From: Actinomycetes bacterium
GTDB lineage: Bacteria; Actinomycetota; Acidimicrobiia; Acidimicrobiales; Acidimicrobiaceae
Length of the DNA stretch: 44,099 nt
Reading direction: 5' to 3'
Assembly: GCA_021786375.1 (NCBI GenBank)
Contig: JAJYNL010000064.1
Coordinates: 1-44,099 of the forward strand
The translations under genes were made by a program, and so were the position numbers. How positions within the stretch are numbered: the first letter of the stretch is position 1; each line of letters opens with the position of its first letter. Shown here piece by piece: positions 35,119 through 42,574 of this stretch. The notes beneath the pieces were generated by a model. That model worked only from the letters and a program-made list of their open reading frames with translations, ran no database searches and had not been told where the DNA came from.

Positions 35119-35562
35119 CTACGCGGCCTCGTCATTGCCGGAAACCCTCTTGATGGTCGAGGTGGCCGTGCGCAGCGGATATGTCTCCTGCAGCTCGTAG
35201 CGCTTGGCGGGGCCCCAGTCCAGTGCGCCGTTGGAGATCAGGTAGACGAAGGAGACGAAAACCACCGCGGCAAATACCACCATCTCGGACAGGCCAAAGG
35301 TGCCGAGCTGCTTGAAGACAACTGCGAAGGGGTAGAGGAAGATGATCTCGATGTCGAAGATAATGAAAATCATCGCAATCAAGTAGAAGCGCACCGGGAA
35401 GCGGGAGACCGGCTCGCGCCGGGGGACGATACCGCATTCATACGGTGCGGATTTTGCCAGCGTCGGCCGCTTTGGAGCAAGGAGCCCCGAGGCGATGAAC
35501 GAGCCCGTGGCAAACAGTGCCCCAAGGGCCAGCATTATCAAGATAGGCAGGTACGGCGCCAT
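35119..35562 (-). CDS. nuoA: NADH-quinone oxidoreductase subunit A
   Basis: A 147-residue membrane protein with three helices, the first gene of the nuo operon. The family loop is Y-E-C-G-I-V-P and then [25 protein letters not shown] (split here only by its helix), with the acidic pair D-x-E. The C-terminal tail of about 25 residues is longer than in E. coli. The ATG at 35562 has GAGGTGAT upstream. The promoter must lie in the 290-base space shared with the divergent reductase gene, which holds a large palindrome. Confidence 0.95.
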   Translation of the reverse strand: MAPYLPILIMLALGALFATGSFIASGLLAPKRPTLAKSAPYECGIVPRREPVSRFPVRFYLIAMIFIIFDIEIIFLYPFAVVFKQLGTFGLSEMVVFAAVVFVSFVYLISNGALDWGPAKRYELQETYPLRTATSTIKRVSGNDEAA

Positions 35563-35668
35563 CGCTAAAACATCACCTCAGACCATTGCAGTGGCGTATC
35601 CGGAGCCTCTCGCGGCACGCGCAAACGGGACTCAACGAGACGCGCCGTACGAAGGCTTCCTCATATTG

Positions 35669-35698
35669 TTTAGCACCAACATTAACGTTGGTGCCAAA
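35669..35698. promoter_or_regulatory. 30-bp palindrome between nuoA and the divergent reductase gene
   Basis: The arms TTTAGCACCAAC and GTTGGTGCCAAA meet over a short centre; 13 of 15 base pairs are symmetric, centred between 35683 and 35684. It stands 107 bases before nuoA and about 158 before the reductase gene, in an AT-richer patch. Size and symmetry suit an operator for a dimeric regulator of both units, though a transcript hairpin is possible. No confident -35/-10 pair is visible. Confidence 0.55.
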
Positions 35699-35855
35699 CG
35701 GGGACCTAGCTGCGTAGGCGGTTTCACCGAGGCCTCGAGTCCATGCCAAGATAGCATTTGACCGTTAAGCGATTTTCGCGTCCAGCTCCGATTCACCCGT
35801 TGGGGGGATCAGGCCGCCCCGGGGGCGGGCGGTGCCGGCGCTTGTCAGGGGAAAA

Positions 35856-37154
35856 ATGCTTCAGACCTGTGACGTACTCATTGTCGGCGCGGGGCCGGGG
35901 GGCGCATCGTGCGCGTTCTGGCTCGCCAAGCTGGGGATCTCCTCGGTGGTGGTGGAGAAGAAGGTGTTCCCGCGAGAAAAGACCTGCGGAGACGGCCTCA
36001 CCCCCAGAAGTGTCCACCAGCTTGAGCAGATGGGGATGTCGGGCTTTCTGCAGTCCAAGCACCGCTATCACGGCCTCCGCACCGTCGCCCTGGGACGTGA
36101 GATGGAGCTCAAGTGGCCGCAGCATCCCGAACTCCCCGACTACGGGTTCGTCGTAAGCCGCTACGACCTGGATGGCGCGGTGGCCGCCAACGCGGCTGAA
36201 GCCGGAGCCACCATCCTTCACGGAGCCGAAGCGGTGGGGGTCGAGCGCGGGCCCGCAGGCGAGGCGGTGATGGTTGCGGTCAGGAGCAAGGACGGCACCA
36301 CGACCGAGTATGCCCCCAGGTACCTGGTGGTCGCTGACGGCGCCAACTCGCGCATCGGAAGGCAGCTGGGCGCGGTCCGAGACCGCTCGCTACCCATGGG
36401 CCTTGCACTGCGCGGCTACTTCAACTCGCCGCTGGGGGACGACGACTTCATCGAATCCCACCTGGACATTCGCACCGTCGATGGTGAGGTCATGCCCGGT
36501 TACGGCTGGATCTTCCCAATGGGCGACGGAAGGGTGAATGTCGGCGTGGGCATTCTCTCGACCCTGGGTCGCTGGAAGGAGGTCAACACCACCAAGGTGA
36601 TGGAGGCCTTCGTCGCGTCGGCTCCCGCCAGGTGGAAGCTCGACCCGGCGGACCCGCTATACGTGGGCACCGGTGGAAAGCTTCCGATGGGCTTTGCCGT
36701 CGGGCCTCGGGTCGGACCCAATTTTCTCATGGTTGGTGACGCCGCCGGAGCAATCAATCCATTCAATGGCGAAGGCATCGCCTACGGTTACGAGACGGGC
36801 CGCCTGGCCGCCGAAGTGATCGCCGATGCTCTAGCCCTCGACGATCCCGGGGTGCTTCGTCGTTACGAGCGGGACCTCGAGGAACGCTATGGAACCTACT
36901 ACCGCGCCGCGCGCGCATTCGTCGGACTGATAGGGCATCCCACCATAATGCGAGCGGCTGTCGGGGCCGGCATCCGTTCGAAGCTGATCATGGATCCGGT
37001 CATGCGCGTCATGGCCAACCTGATGCAGGATGGCCACAACGGCCCGGCGGAGCTCCTTTATCGCGCCGGACTTGCCGCCATTGGCGCAAAGGATAGGCTC
37101 GATCCCCTGGTGAAAGCCAGCCGCGACGTCATCGGAGCGCGTCTGAGCCGGTGA
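35856..37154 (+). CDS. Geranylgeranyl reductase family FAD protein (menaquinone reductase-like, MenJ)
   Basis: A 432-residue flavoprotein. The FAD-binding start is V-L-I-V-G-A-G-P-G-G-A-S, followed by K-T-C-G-D-G-L-T-P-R, the mid-domain V-V-A-D-G-A-N-S and the second FAD motif G-D-A-A-G-A-I-N-P-F-N-G-E-G-I. These mark the geranylgeranyl reductase family. In actinobacteria a member (MenJ) saturates one isoprene unit of the menaquinone tail. Being divergent from nuoA, whose complex reduces that quinone, it fits this role; archaeal-type lipid or chlorophyll-type reductases are the alternatives. The ATG at 35856 has AGGGGA just upstream; a GTG eight codons earlier is also open. Confidence 0.82.
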   Translation: MLQTCDVLIVGAGPGGASCAFWLAKLGISSVVVEKKVFPREKTCGDGLTPRSVHQLEQMGMSGFLQSKHRYHGLRTVALGREMELKWPQHPELPDYGFVVSRYDLDGAVAANAAEAGATILHGAEAVGVERGPAGEAVMVAVRSKDGTTTEYAPRYLVVADGANSRIGRQLGAVRDRSLPMGLALRGYFNSPLGDDDFIESHLDIRTVDGEVMPGYGWIFPMGDGRVNVGVGILSTLGRWKEVNTTKVMEAFVASAPARWKLDPADPLYVGTGGKLPMGFAVGPRVGPNFLMVGDAAGAINPFNGEGIAYGYETGRLAAEVIADALALDDPGVLRRYERDLEERYGTYYRAARAFVGLIGHPTIMRAAVGAGIRSKLIMDPVMRVMANLMQDGHNGPAELLYRAGLAAIGAKDRLDPLVKASRDVIGARLSR

Positions 37155-37256
37155 TAGCTGCAGGGCAGGCCAAATGCCCGGTTTGCGCGGCCCTTGGCTC
37201 GGCCCGAAGGGGTCCGCAGGCAAATAGGAAGCAGCCCGTTGATGCGCACCACCTGC

Positions 37257-37275
37257 GATAACGGCAAACGCTATC
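37257..37275. repeat. Imperfect palindrome upstream of the lipoprotein gene
   Basis: GATAACG-GCAAA-CGCTATC, seven pairs with one mismatch, lies in the 204-base gene-free gap between the reductase gene and the next gene, 83 bases before the latter. It may be a regulator site or a leader hairpin. Nothing else is seen in the gap except a strong GGAAGG before the next ATG. Confidence 0.25.
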
Positions 37276-37358
37276 ATTGCTAACGGTCGCACACCTCGCT
37301 CTCAGGGAGCCGGCGGCAACCATGCAAGCCTGGCAAAGGCTTTATTGGAAGGTTTCGG

Positions 37359-38219
37359 ATGCGTACCCCTGGCTGGAGATTGATTCGCGTGGTCTCGGCG
37401 GTTTCCATAACCGGGCTTGCCGCAGCTTCATGCGGATCAGGGTCTCCGGGCCCCTCCAGCAACGCCATCGCCCGAACCACTACTGCTCACTCGGCACAAG
37501 TGCGCTGGATGATTGCATCGGGAGCGCTACGCCTTCTTTCGGCGTCCGCTCGCCAGGTGATCGAGAGCAACGCCCAAAACCTCGTCATCTACCAGCCGAC
37601 ACAGACGCCGGCAGCAATGGCCGCCATCCCGGTGGCAACCTTCCGCAGTTTTGCCGCGCTTTCGAGTGCACTTGCGGCCGGCACCCTCTCGCCCCGCTTC
37701 AAATATGTCCTACTGGACCTCGAAGCGTGGCGGTTCACCCCCCAAAACGAACAAGCGGACCCGGCTCACTACTATGTGGAGGCAGCCCGGCTCCTGCGCC
37801 AGCACGGGTTGAAACTGATAGCCGCTCCAGGAACCAACGTCTACTCCCACTCCAGCACTTTGCGGGGGCGCAACTACCAGCGTATGCTCGCATCCGGAAT
37901 ATTCGATGTGGTAGCCCCCCACGCAGCCATATTTTCAATTCAGTCCCAAAGCCTCGAATTCGAGCCTTCGGTGTTCGCGTCCTACGTATCGCAGGCCGCC
38001 TCGGCTCTTAGGAGCGCCAACCCCGCCATCGCCGTCTTCGCCGGGATCAGCACCAATCCCCCAGCGGGCACGGCGACAACGAGCCAGCTTGCCGACGTGA
38101 TGAAGTCCGTCTCTTCAGTGGTAAAGGGGTTCTGGCTGAACGTGCCACAGCCCGGCCCGTCCTGTCCCAACTGCAAGGAGCTCAACGTGGCGGCGGCGAA
38201 CGGGTTGCTGGAAAGGTGA
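37359..38219 (+). CDS. Exported putative lipoprotein of an unrecognised family (paralog 1)
   Basis: A 286-residue protein of a family I do not recognise. The N-terminus (1-25) is a signal peptide with a weak lipobox, A-A-S-C25, so it may be lipid-anchored. From about 45 it looks like an alternating alpha/beta domain: beta strand then D120-L-E122-A-W124-R-F-T-P128, E131-Q-A-D-P135, L-I-A-A-P at 153-157, I-Q-S-Q-S-L-E (194-200), G-I-S-T-N-P (229-234), G-F-W-L-N-V-P (257-263) and C269-P-N-C272. Acidic residues at strand ends hint at a TIM-barrel glycosidase-like fold; that is inference. The same motifs recur with near-identical spacing in the protein at 42575-43711. GGAAGG precedes the ATG. It is convergent with the glycosyltransferase gene. 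Confidence 0.75.
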   Translation: MRTPGWRLIRVVSAVSITGLAAASCGSGSPGPSSNAIARTTTAHSAQVRWMIASGALRLLSASARQVIESNAQNLVIYQPTQTPAAMAAIPVATFRSFAALSSALAAGTLSPRFKYVLLDLEAWRFTPQNEQADPAHYYVEAARLLRQHGLKLIAAPGTNVYSHSSTLRGRNYQRMLASGIFDVVAPHAAIFSIQSQSLEFEPSVFASYVSQAASALRSANPAIAVFAGISTNPPAGTATTSQLADVMKSVSSVVKGFWLNVPQPGPSCPNCKELNVAAANGLLER

Positions 38220-38334
38220 CCGCGAAAAGCACCGCCTAACCCGCAGCGCACGCATGGTCCAAGATCGCGCCCTCGCCAAGGACACGGGAGCAGGGGGCGG
38301 ACTCGGGTCCCGCACCGCTTGCCCACGGAGACCC

Positions 38335-40290
38335 CTAACGCAACCGGGGAACCTCGAGACAGATGATTTCGACGCGCCCGCCATCCTGGGCCCCTGACTG
38401 CTCCGGGACCCATCCGACCGCGTCCTCGATCGCCGGGATCGACATCACGCTCTCGATGGCGGCGAAACGCTTCGCGACCCCGAATGGGATGAGAATCGGT
38501 AGCCATAGCAGCTGCGATCGATAGCCATGTCGGATCGCCAATGCCGCGACCACCAGCAGCGAGGGAACGTTCGCCAGTATCAGCAAGAAGGCAAGCTTAG
38601 CCATCAGGGTTGCCCCGCCAGGGAAAAGCGCCAATACCCCTCCAATGCCGACGAACATGACCGGATGCACCACGGCCCGAAAACGGGAGATCGAGAATTC
38701 GGCGGCCATTGCCGATGTGGTCGATACATTGTTGCCTTGCAAGGTGCAGTTCCGCGCAACGACCTGGGCTCCGCCTCTGAACCAACGGACGCGCTGCTTG
38801 CGAAACTCCTGCCAAGACTGGGGGACGTCCTCATAGATCCTGATATCGGTGTCGATGGTCACGCGATATCCCGTGCGTTCGAACTGAATGGTGAGGTCCG
38901 CGTCCTCACCATTCATACCCTCGACGAATCCCCCGTTGGCGCGCGCCACTGAGGCGCGGAAGGCGGTAAACGTTCCGGGTACGCAGGAGATTGCGTTGAT
39001 CCGCGAGATGGCAATGCGGCCAAAGGCAAAGGCGCGCAGACACTCGAAGAGGCGGCCGTAACTGTACCACGCGGTCAAGCCGGGGTGCGGAAGGTCGAGC
39101 GCGCCAACCATGCCTACCTCGGGGTTGGCAAACCACTCCGGAAGCGGCAGGAACACCCCGGAGTCGACGATTGTATCCGCGTCGATCCGGATCACTATCT
39201 CGGTTTCCGCCACGTCCAGCGCGGAGTTGAGGGCAGGGGCTTTGCCGCGATGGGGGCATCTGACGATCGTGCCTCTCGCATGCCGGTAACCCATGAATGT
39301 TCTTGTAATGATATCCACCGTCGAATCGGAAGAGCCATCGTCGGCGACCACCACGTTCACGATCCCGGTATAGCGCCCGGCCGCCTGGTCAATGGCGTCG
39401 AGCGAGGCGTTGATGATCAGCTCCTCGTTGTAGGCGGGCATGATCACGGTAATTGATGGCATGCGCGCAGGCTTCGGCCCTTTGACCGTCCTTTCGCCAA
39501 TTGTCAGCAGGACCAGGTAGGCGATAACCGGGATGGTGGGAAGCGCGAAAAGAATGCCCACGCCGGCGGTAACGCCTCCAGTGAGAATGCGGGCGCTGAT
39601 CCAGATGAAGGCCGTCACCGATACCACGGTGGCGACAAGGCCCGCGAAGGCGAGACGCAAGATGTCGAGCCAGCGAGTTCTCCCCCGGAAAGACGACGCA
39701 ACGGCGCGGGGCAGCGCGAGGGAACCTTGAACCATGGCCATGAAAGCCAAGAAGCCAAGTAGCAGTGCTGTCAGGGCATCTGCCCACCTGAAGAAACCCA
39801 CGGTTACTGAGAAGCGAAACGCGACGACGGCCAGAAACGAGTTGGCAACCACCAGCGAGGCGAGAAAACCTGCCGCATAAGACAATGCGCCAATCCGTCG
39901 CATCAGCGGCGCTCGCAGAAACAGCCCCATCGCAATCAGGCCAATGGCGATAAGGAGTGAATAGGCCATGTAAACCCCACCGAAGAAAGGTGGCAGAGTT
40001 CCCAGACCCGGAATAGCCAGCCTTGCCAGAAGCGTCTCGCCCCTTTGAAGTAATGCCATCAACCAGTGACCGCCCACGAAGAGGCCCGCTGTCATCAGGG
40101 CACCACTACTCACGAAGCCGGCAACCCTGAGGCCCGAAACCGGACTGGGAGTCGGAAGCACCACATTGCGCTTGCCATCACCCCTGTCACCCGAGGCCGA
40201 CTTGGTAAGGGGAAGCACGAGCACGGACAGGACGGAGCCCAGGAGCAGGACGAGTTCCGCAACTCCGACAAGCGAGAACTCAGGCTTCAT
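38335..40290 (-). CDS. Membrane processive family-2 glycosyltransferase with extra TM domain
   Basis: A 651-residue polytopic protein. Residues 1-265 contain about seven hydrophobic helices, an addition not found in standard IcaA/PgaC or HasA enzymes. The GT2 catalytic domain (about 278-505) has I-T-V-I-M-P-A-Y-N-E-E, A-D-D-G-S-S-D (D317/D318), R-I-D370-A-D372, G-E462-D463-A-D and Q499-R-V-R-W503, the D, DxD, ED, QxxRW set of processive polysaccharide synthases. Three helices follow (540-605). It probably polymerises a sugar nucleotide on the inner face and extrudes the chain. Product unknown; beta-1,4- or 1,6-glycans are typical. It is 39 bases after the HlyD-like gene, so the two form an operon. 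No PilZ domain is attached. Confidence 0.88.
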   Translation of the reverse strand: MKPEFSLVGVAELVLLLGSVLSVLVLPLTKSASGDRGDGKRNVVLPTPSPVSGLRVAGFVSSGALMTAGLFVGGHWLMALLQRGETLLARLAIPGLGTLPPFFGGVYMAYSLLIAIGLIAMGLFLRAPLMRRIGALSYAAGFLASLVVANSFLAVVAFRFSVTVGFFRWADALTALLLGFLAFMAMVQGSLALPRAVASSFRGRTRWLDILRLAFAGLVATVVSVTAFIWISARILTGGVTAGVGILFALPTIPVIAYLVLLTIGERTVKGPKPARMPSITVIMPAYNEELIINASLDAIDQAAGRYTGIVNVVVADDGSSDSTVDIITRTFMGYRHARGTIVRCPHRGKAPALNSALDVAETEIVIRIDADTIVDSGVFLPLPEWFANPEVGMVGALDLPHPGLTAWYSYGRLFECLRAFAFGRIAISRINAISCVPGTFTAFRASVARANGGFVEGMNGEDADLTIQFERTGYRVTIDTDIRIYEDVPQSWQEFRKQRVRWFRGGAQVVARNCTLQGNNVSTTSAMAAEFSISRFRAVVHPVMFVGIGGVLALFPGGATLMAKLAFLLILANVPSLLVVAALAIRHGYRSQLLWLPILIPFGVAKRFAAIESVMSIPAIEDAVGWVPEQSGAQDGGRVEIICLEVPRLR

Positions 40291-40329
40291 TGTCCTCGGT
40301 TTCCTTGGCGCGCAAGGGAGTGGGACTGC

Positions 40330-41724
40330 TCACGAAAGCCTCAATGTCCCGACCATTCCCTGCATATAGCCACGGGCGGATTGGCCGTTGGCCTCAAAGA
40401 TCACCGCGTATTCGGCCGTGCCGTTGGCAATCTCGGGGAATGCGCCGATCTGCAGCACTGTGGATCGCAGCGGTGCAAGTCCGTGCACTTCGGGGATGAA
40501 TTCGGCGCGGGCTCCCAGGTGCACCCTTCCTATGGCGCTCTGTGGAACCAGCGCCGTGATCCTCAGCGGCGATGATGTCCGAAGAACGATAACGGGAGCA
40601 AACGCCGACACCGCGGCCTGCGAGATGGCCTGGGTGGGAAGGAAACTGTTGCCCGCCTGAGCCTGAGACAGCCCTCCCTGTGGGGCCACCGATCCAACCC
40701 CATTCGCGGAGACCTGCTCTCCGACGCCACCGGCTACCTCGGCAACCACCCCGGCATTGGGCGCTATGAGCACACCGGCCGCTGCGATCTGCAAGTCGCT
40801 GTTCAGCTGCGCCTGGTCTTTGGCAAGCTGGCTCTGCGCAGCAGAAAGGTCGACGGCATAGGAGTAGGCGACCGAGGGGTTCTGCGCGGCAATCGCGCCC
40901 GCATCCTGCGCGTCGGTCAGGGCCTTTGTTGCGCCCGCGACGGCGATGCTCTGCTGAGCTTGGATGGAGAGGACCAATTGGCGCGCATTGCTCAGGCTCT
41001 GCTCGGCCCCCTGCGCGGAATCGTACAGCTGGACGCACTGCTCCAAGGAGAAACTCGGCCCTGCAGCCGCCGGCCCGCCCGGGCACTGTTGCCTGAAGAT
41101 TCCTTCGACCGTGGAGTACTGAGATTGGAGACTGGCTACCTGTGCGTTTGCACTGGCAAGCTCGGCGGTAAAAGCACTTTCGGCTGTAGTCAGTGCAGCC
41201 TCCGCCGCGTTGATCTCGCCCTGGTAACTGGCGGCGACCGAAGCTGCCGATCCGGCTCCGGCGCCATTAGCCAGCGACTCAAGGACATGCAAGCGCTGCT
41301 CGTCCGCCGCCACTGCAGACCGGTCACGTGCGACCAGCGCGCTCGAGGTAACCGTAGATTCGGAGGCGAGTAGCTGGCCCGCTCGGACACGCTGGCCAAC
41401 CTTGACGTCGAGAGCTCCGAGGGTGCCGCTCTGCTGAAAATTGAGCGGAACCAGCCCGAACGAGGAGACCTGGGCGGGGTAGCTATTGGCGGAGGCGGCA
41501 TTTACAAGGTGCCACGCCTCGGGCGCAATGGCGGCGGCGGCAGCAGCCATCACCAGAGCTCCAGCCAAGTACCTCTTCCGCGGCCGAGCCAGAAGGGGAG
41601 CAGGCACTTCCGGAGCAGGCAGGGAAGGAACCTGGGACACCTCCGGTCTTGACGCAAGACCCCTATCCGGCAAGGCTCCTATGCTGGACACCTCTTCCCT
41701 TATGTCGATTTCGTTCGCATTCAA
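40330..41724 (-). CDS. HlyD-family membrane fusion (adaptor) protein
   Basis: A 464-residue protein. A cytoplasmic N-terminus is followed by one membrane helix (about 53-72). Then come a lipoyl half-motif (G-T-L-G-A-L-D-V-K-V-G-Q-R-V-R-A-G-Q-L-L-A), a long Ala/Gln/Ser-rich coiled-coil hairpin (about 125-320), the second lipoyl half (G-V-L-I-A-P-N-A-G-V-V) and a beta-barrel domain with S-P-L-R-I-T-A-L-V-P. Such adaptors couple a membrane pump or synthase to an envelope conduit. No ABC or RND partner lies here; the next gene is the glycosyltransferase, suggesting a role in polysaccharide export, as Alg44 does for alginate. The TTG at 41724 has AAAGGA seven bases before it; a GTG at 41772 would give 480 residues but a poor ribosome site. 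Confidence 0.82.
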   Translation of the reverse strand: MNANEIDIREEVSSIGALPDRGLASRPEVSQVPSLPAPEVPAPLLARPRKRYLAGALVMAAAAAAIAPEAWHLVNAASANSYPAQVSSFGLVPLNFQQSGTLGALDVKVGQRVRAGQLLASESTVTSSALVARDRSAVAADEQRLHVLESLANGAGAGSAASVAASYQGEINAAEAALTTAESAFTAELASANAQVASLQSQYSTVEGIFRQQCPGGPAAAGPSFSLEQCVQLYDSAQGAEQSLSNARQLVLSIQAQQSIAVAGATKALTDAQDAGAIAAQNPSVAYSYAVDLSAAQSQLAKDQAQLNSDLQIAAAGVLIAPNAGVVAEVAGGVGEQVSANGVGSVAPQGGLSQAQAGNSFLPTQAISQAAVSAFAPVIVLRTSSPLRITALVPQSAIGRVHLGARAEFIPEVHGLAPLRSTVLQIGAFPEIANGTAEYAVIFEANGQSARGYMQGMVGTLRLS

Positions 41725-41772
41725 TGGAGCTTCCTTTCGAGAGACCTCGGCGACGCTGGGATGATCAGTCAC

Positions 41773-42574
41773 CTTCCGCGTTGATCGGGGGCGTAGCCGG
41801 TATCCCGACTAGGGGTATGGGGTAGCTTCGGGAAATGGCAGGCGAAAGCGCCCGTCGCCTAGGCGGCCTGCTTCACCAGTGGTTCGGCATGCGTACACAC
41901 CCAAGCCGGCGAATACAGCACTCCCCGGCGGTTGGCAGTGGCCCCAGGTGCGGGCCGTGAGGTTACCAATGCAACGGCTCAAGGCCGCGACCCGGATGGA
42001 GCGGCCTTCGACATCAGCTGGTGGACAATCCTGCTCGCCGTCCCTGGGAGACGAGGAGATTAAGGGCGAAAATGCCCCAAAGGCGTCCCAATTCGGTACG
42101 CTCCGGAAAGTGGACATTGCGACCCCACTGACAGACGCTGTTCTTGATTCAGCTGCGACAAGCACAATGTACACTACGCAGAGTGGCATTGCTGTCGGAA
42201 GCTTCGCTTAATCTTCATGCCGATGAGCTTGGTCCTTCTTTTTCGTACCAGTGCCCCACCCACCCCGTCTTGCCACCGTCATCCCACCTCATAGGCACCT
42301 TTGTTCAAGGCCGGATACGAAACCAGCCGGCCTAAGCGAAATGCAAGGTCGTTGGCCTTACCCATGATGGCAGCGCGACCTCACTCCTTGCAGCCTTATG
42401 ACGACGGTCCAGCGCACTGCGTGAGCTAACTCGCGCACTGGCGTAATAGGTCATGCGGTTGCGCCGACAAGGGCCCCGGGCACGAGTGCGGGAGCACGCG
42501 CCCCACCGATCCCTAAAGCAAATCGGCCGATTTGTCGACGATGACTACGGAGCCGCCACGTTCCTGGAGGGAAG
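41773..42574. other. Gene-poor intergenic stretch with hairpins and repeats
   Basis: About 800 bases between the divergent HlyD-like gene and the second exported paralog. Small open frames on both strands lack ribosome sites and family features. Visible structure: an AGGCCGG/CCGGCCT hairpin (42308-42333, 12-base loop), two copies of GCGCACTG exactly 21 bases apart (42412 and 42433) around a TGCGTGAG/CTCGCGCA stem (42418-42437), a GTGC-GGGA-GCAC stem-loop (42486-42497) and a perfect palindrome at 42519-42534. It is less GC-rich in parts than the flanking genes. It should hold the promoters of both flanking genes, but I find no clear -35/-10 pair. Confidence 0.5.
42519..42534. promoter_or_regulatory. 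Perfect 16-bp palindrome before the second exported paralog
   Basis: CAAATCGGCCGATTTG is fully self-complementary and ends 40 bases before the ATG at 42575. The position suits an operator or a promoter-proximal site. It contains GCCGATTT, but the only TAAA upstream (42514-42517) is 8 bases away, so a sigma-28 promoter is not supported. Confidence 0.4.

Noticed and set aside
37155-37358. A possible c-di-GMP (GEMM) riboswitch because of a GGCAAAC string upstream of the lipoprotein gene.
   Set aside because: The second conserved block (GACGCAAAGCC) and the tetraloop-receptor helices are missing. Only an imperfect hairpin remains.
41809-42211. Two overlapping small open frames on opposite strands (126 and 110 codons).
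   Set aside because: Neither has a ribosome site, domain, signal peptide or typical codon pattern, and they overlap each other.
42514-42533. A second sigma-28 promoter (TAAA plus GCCGATTT) before paralog 2.
   Set aside because: The spacing is only 8 bases instead of about 15, and the GCCGATTT is part of a perfect palindrome that explains it better.
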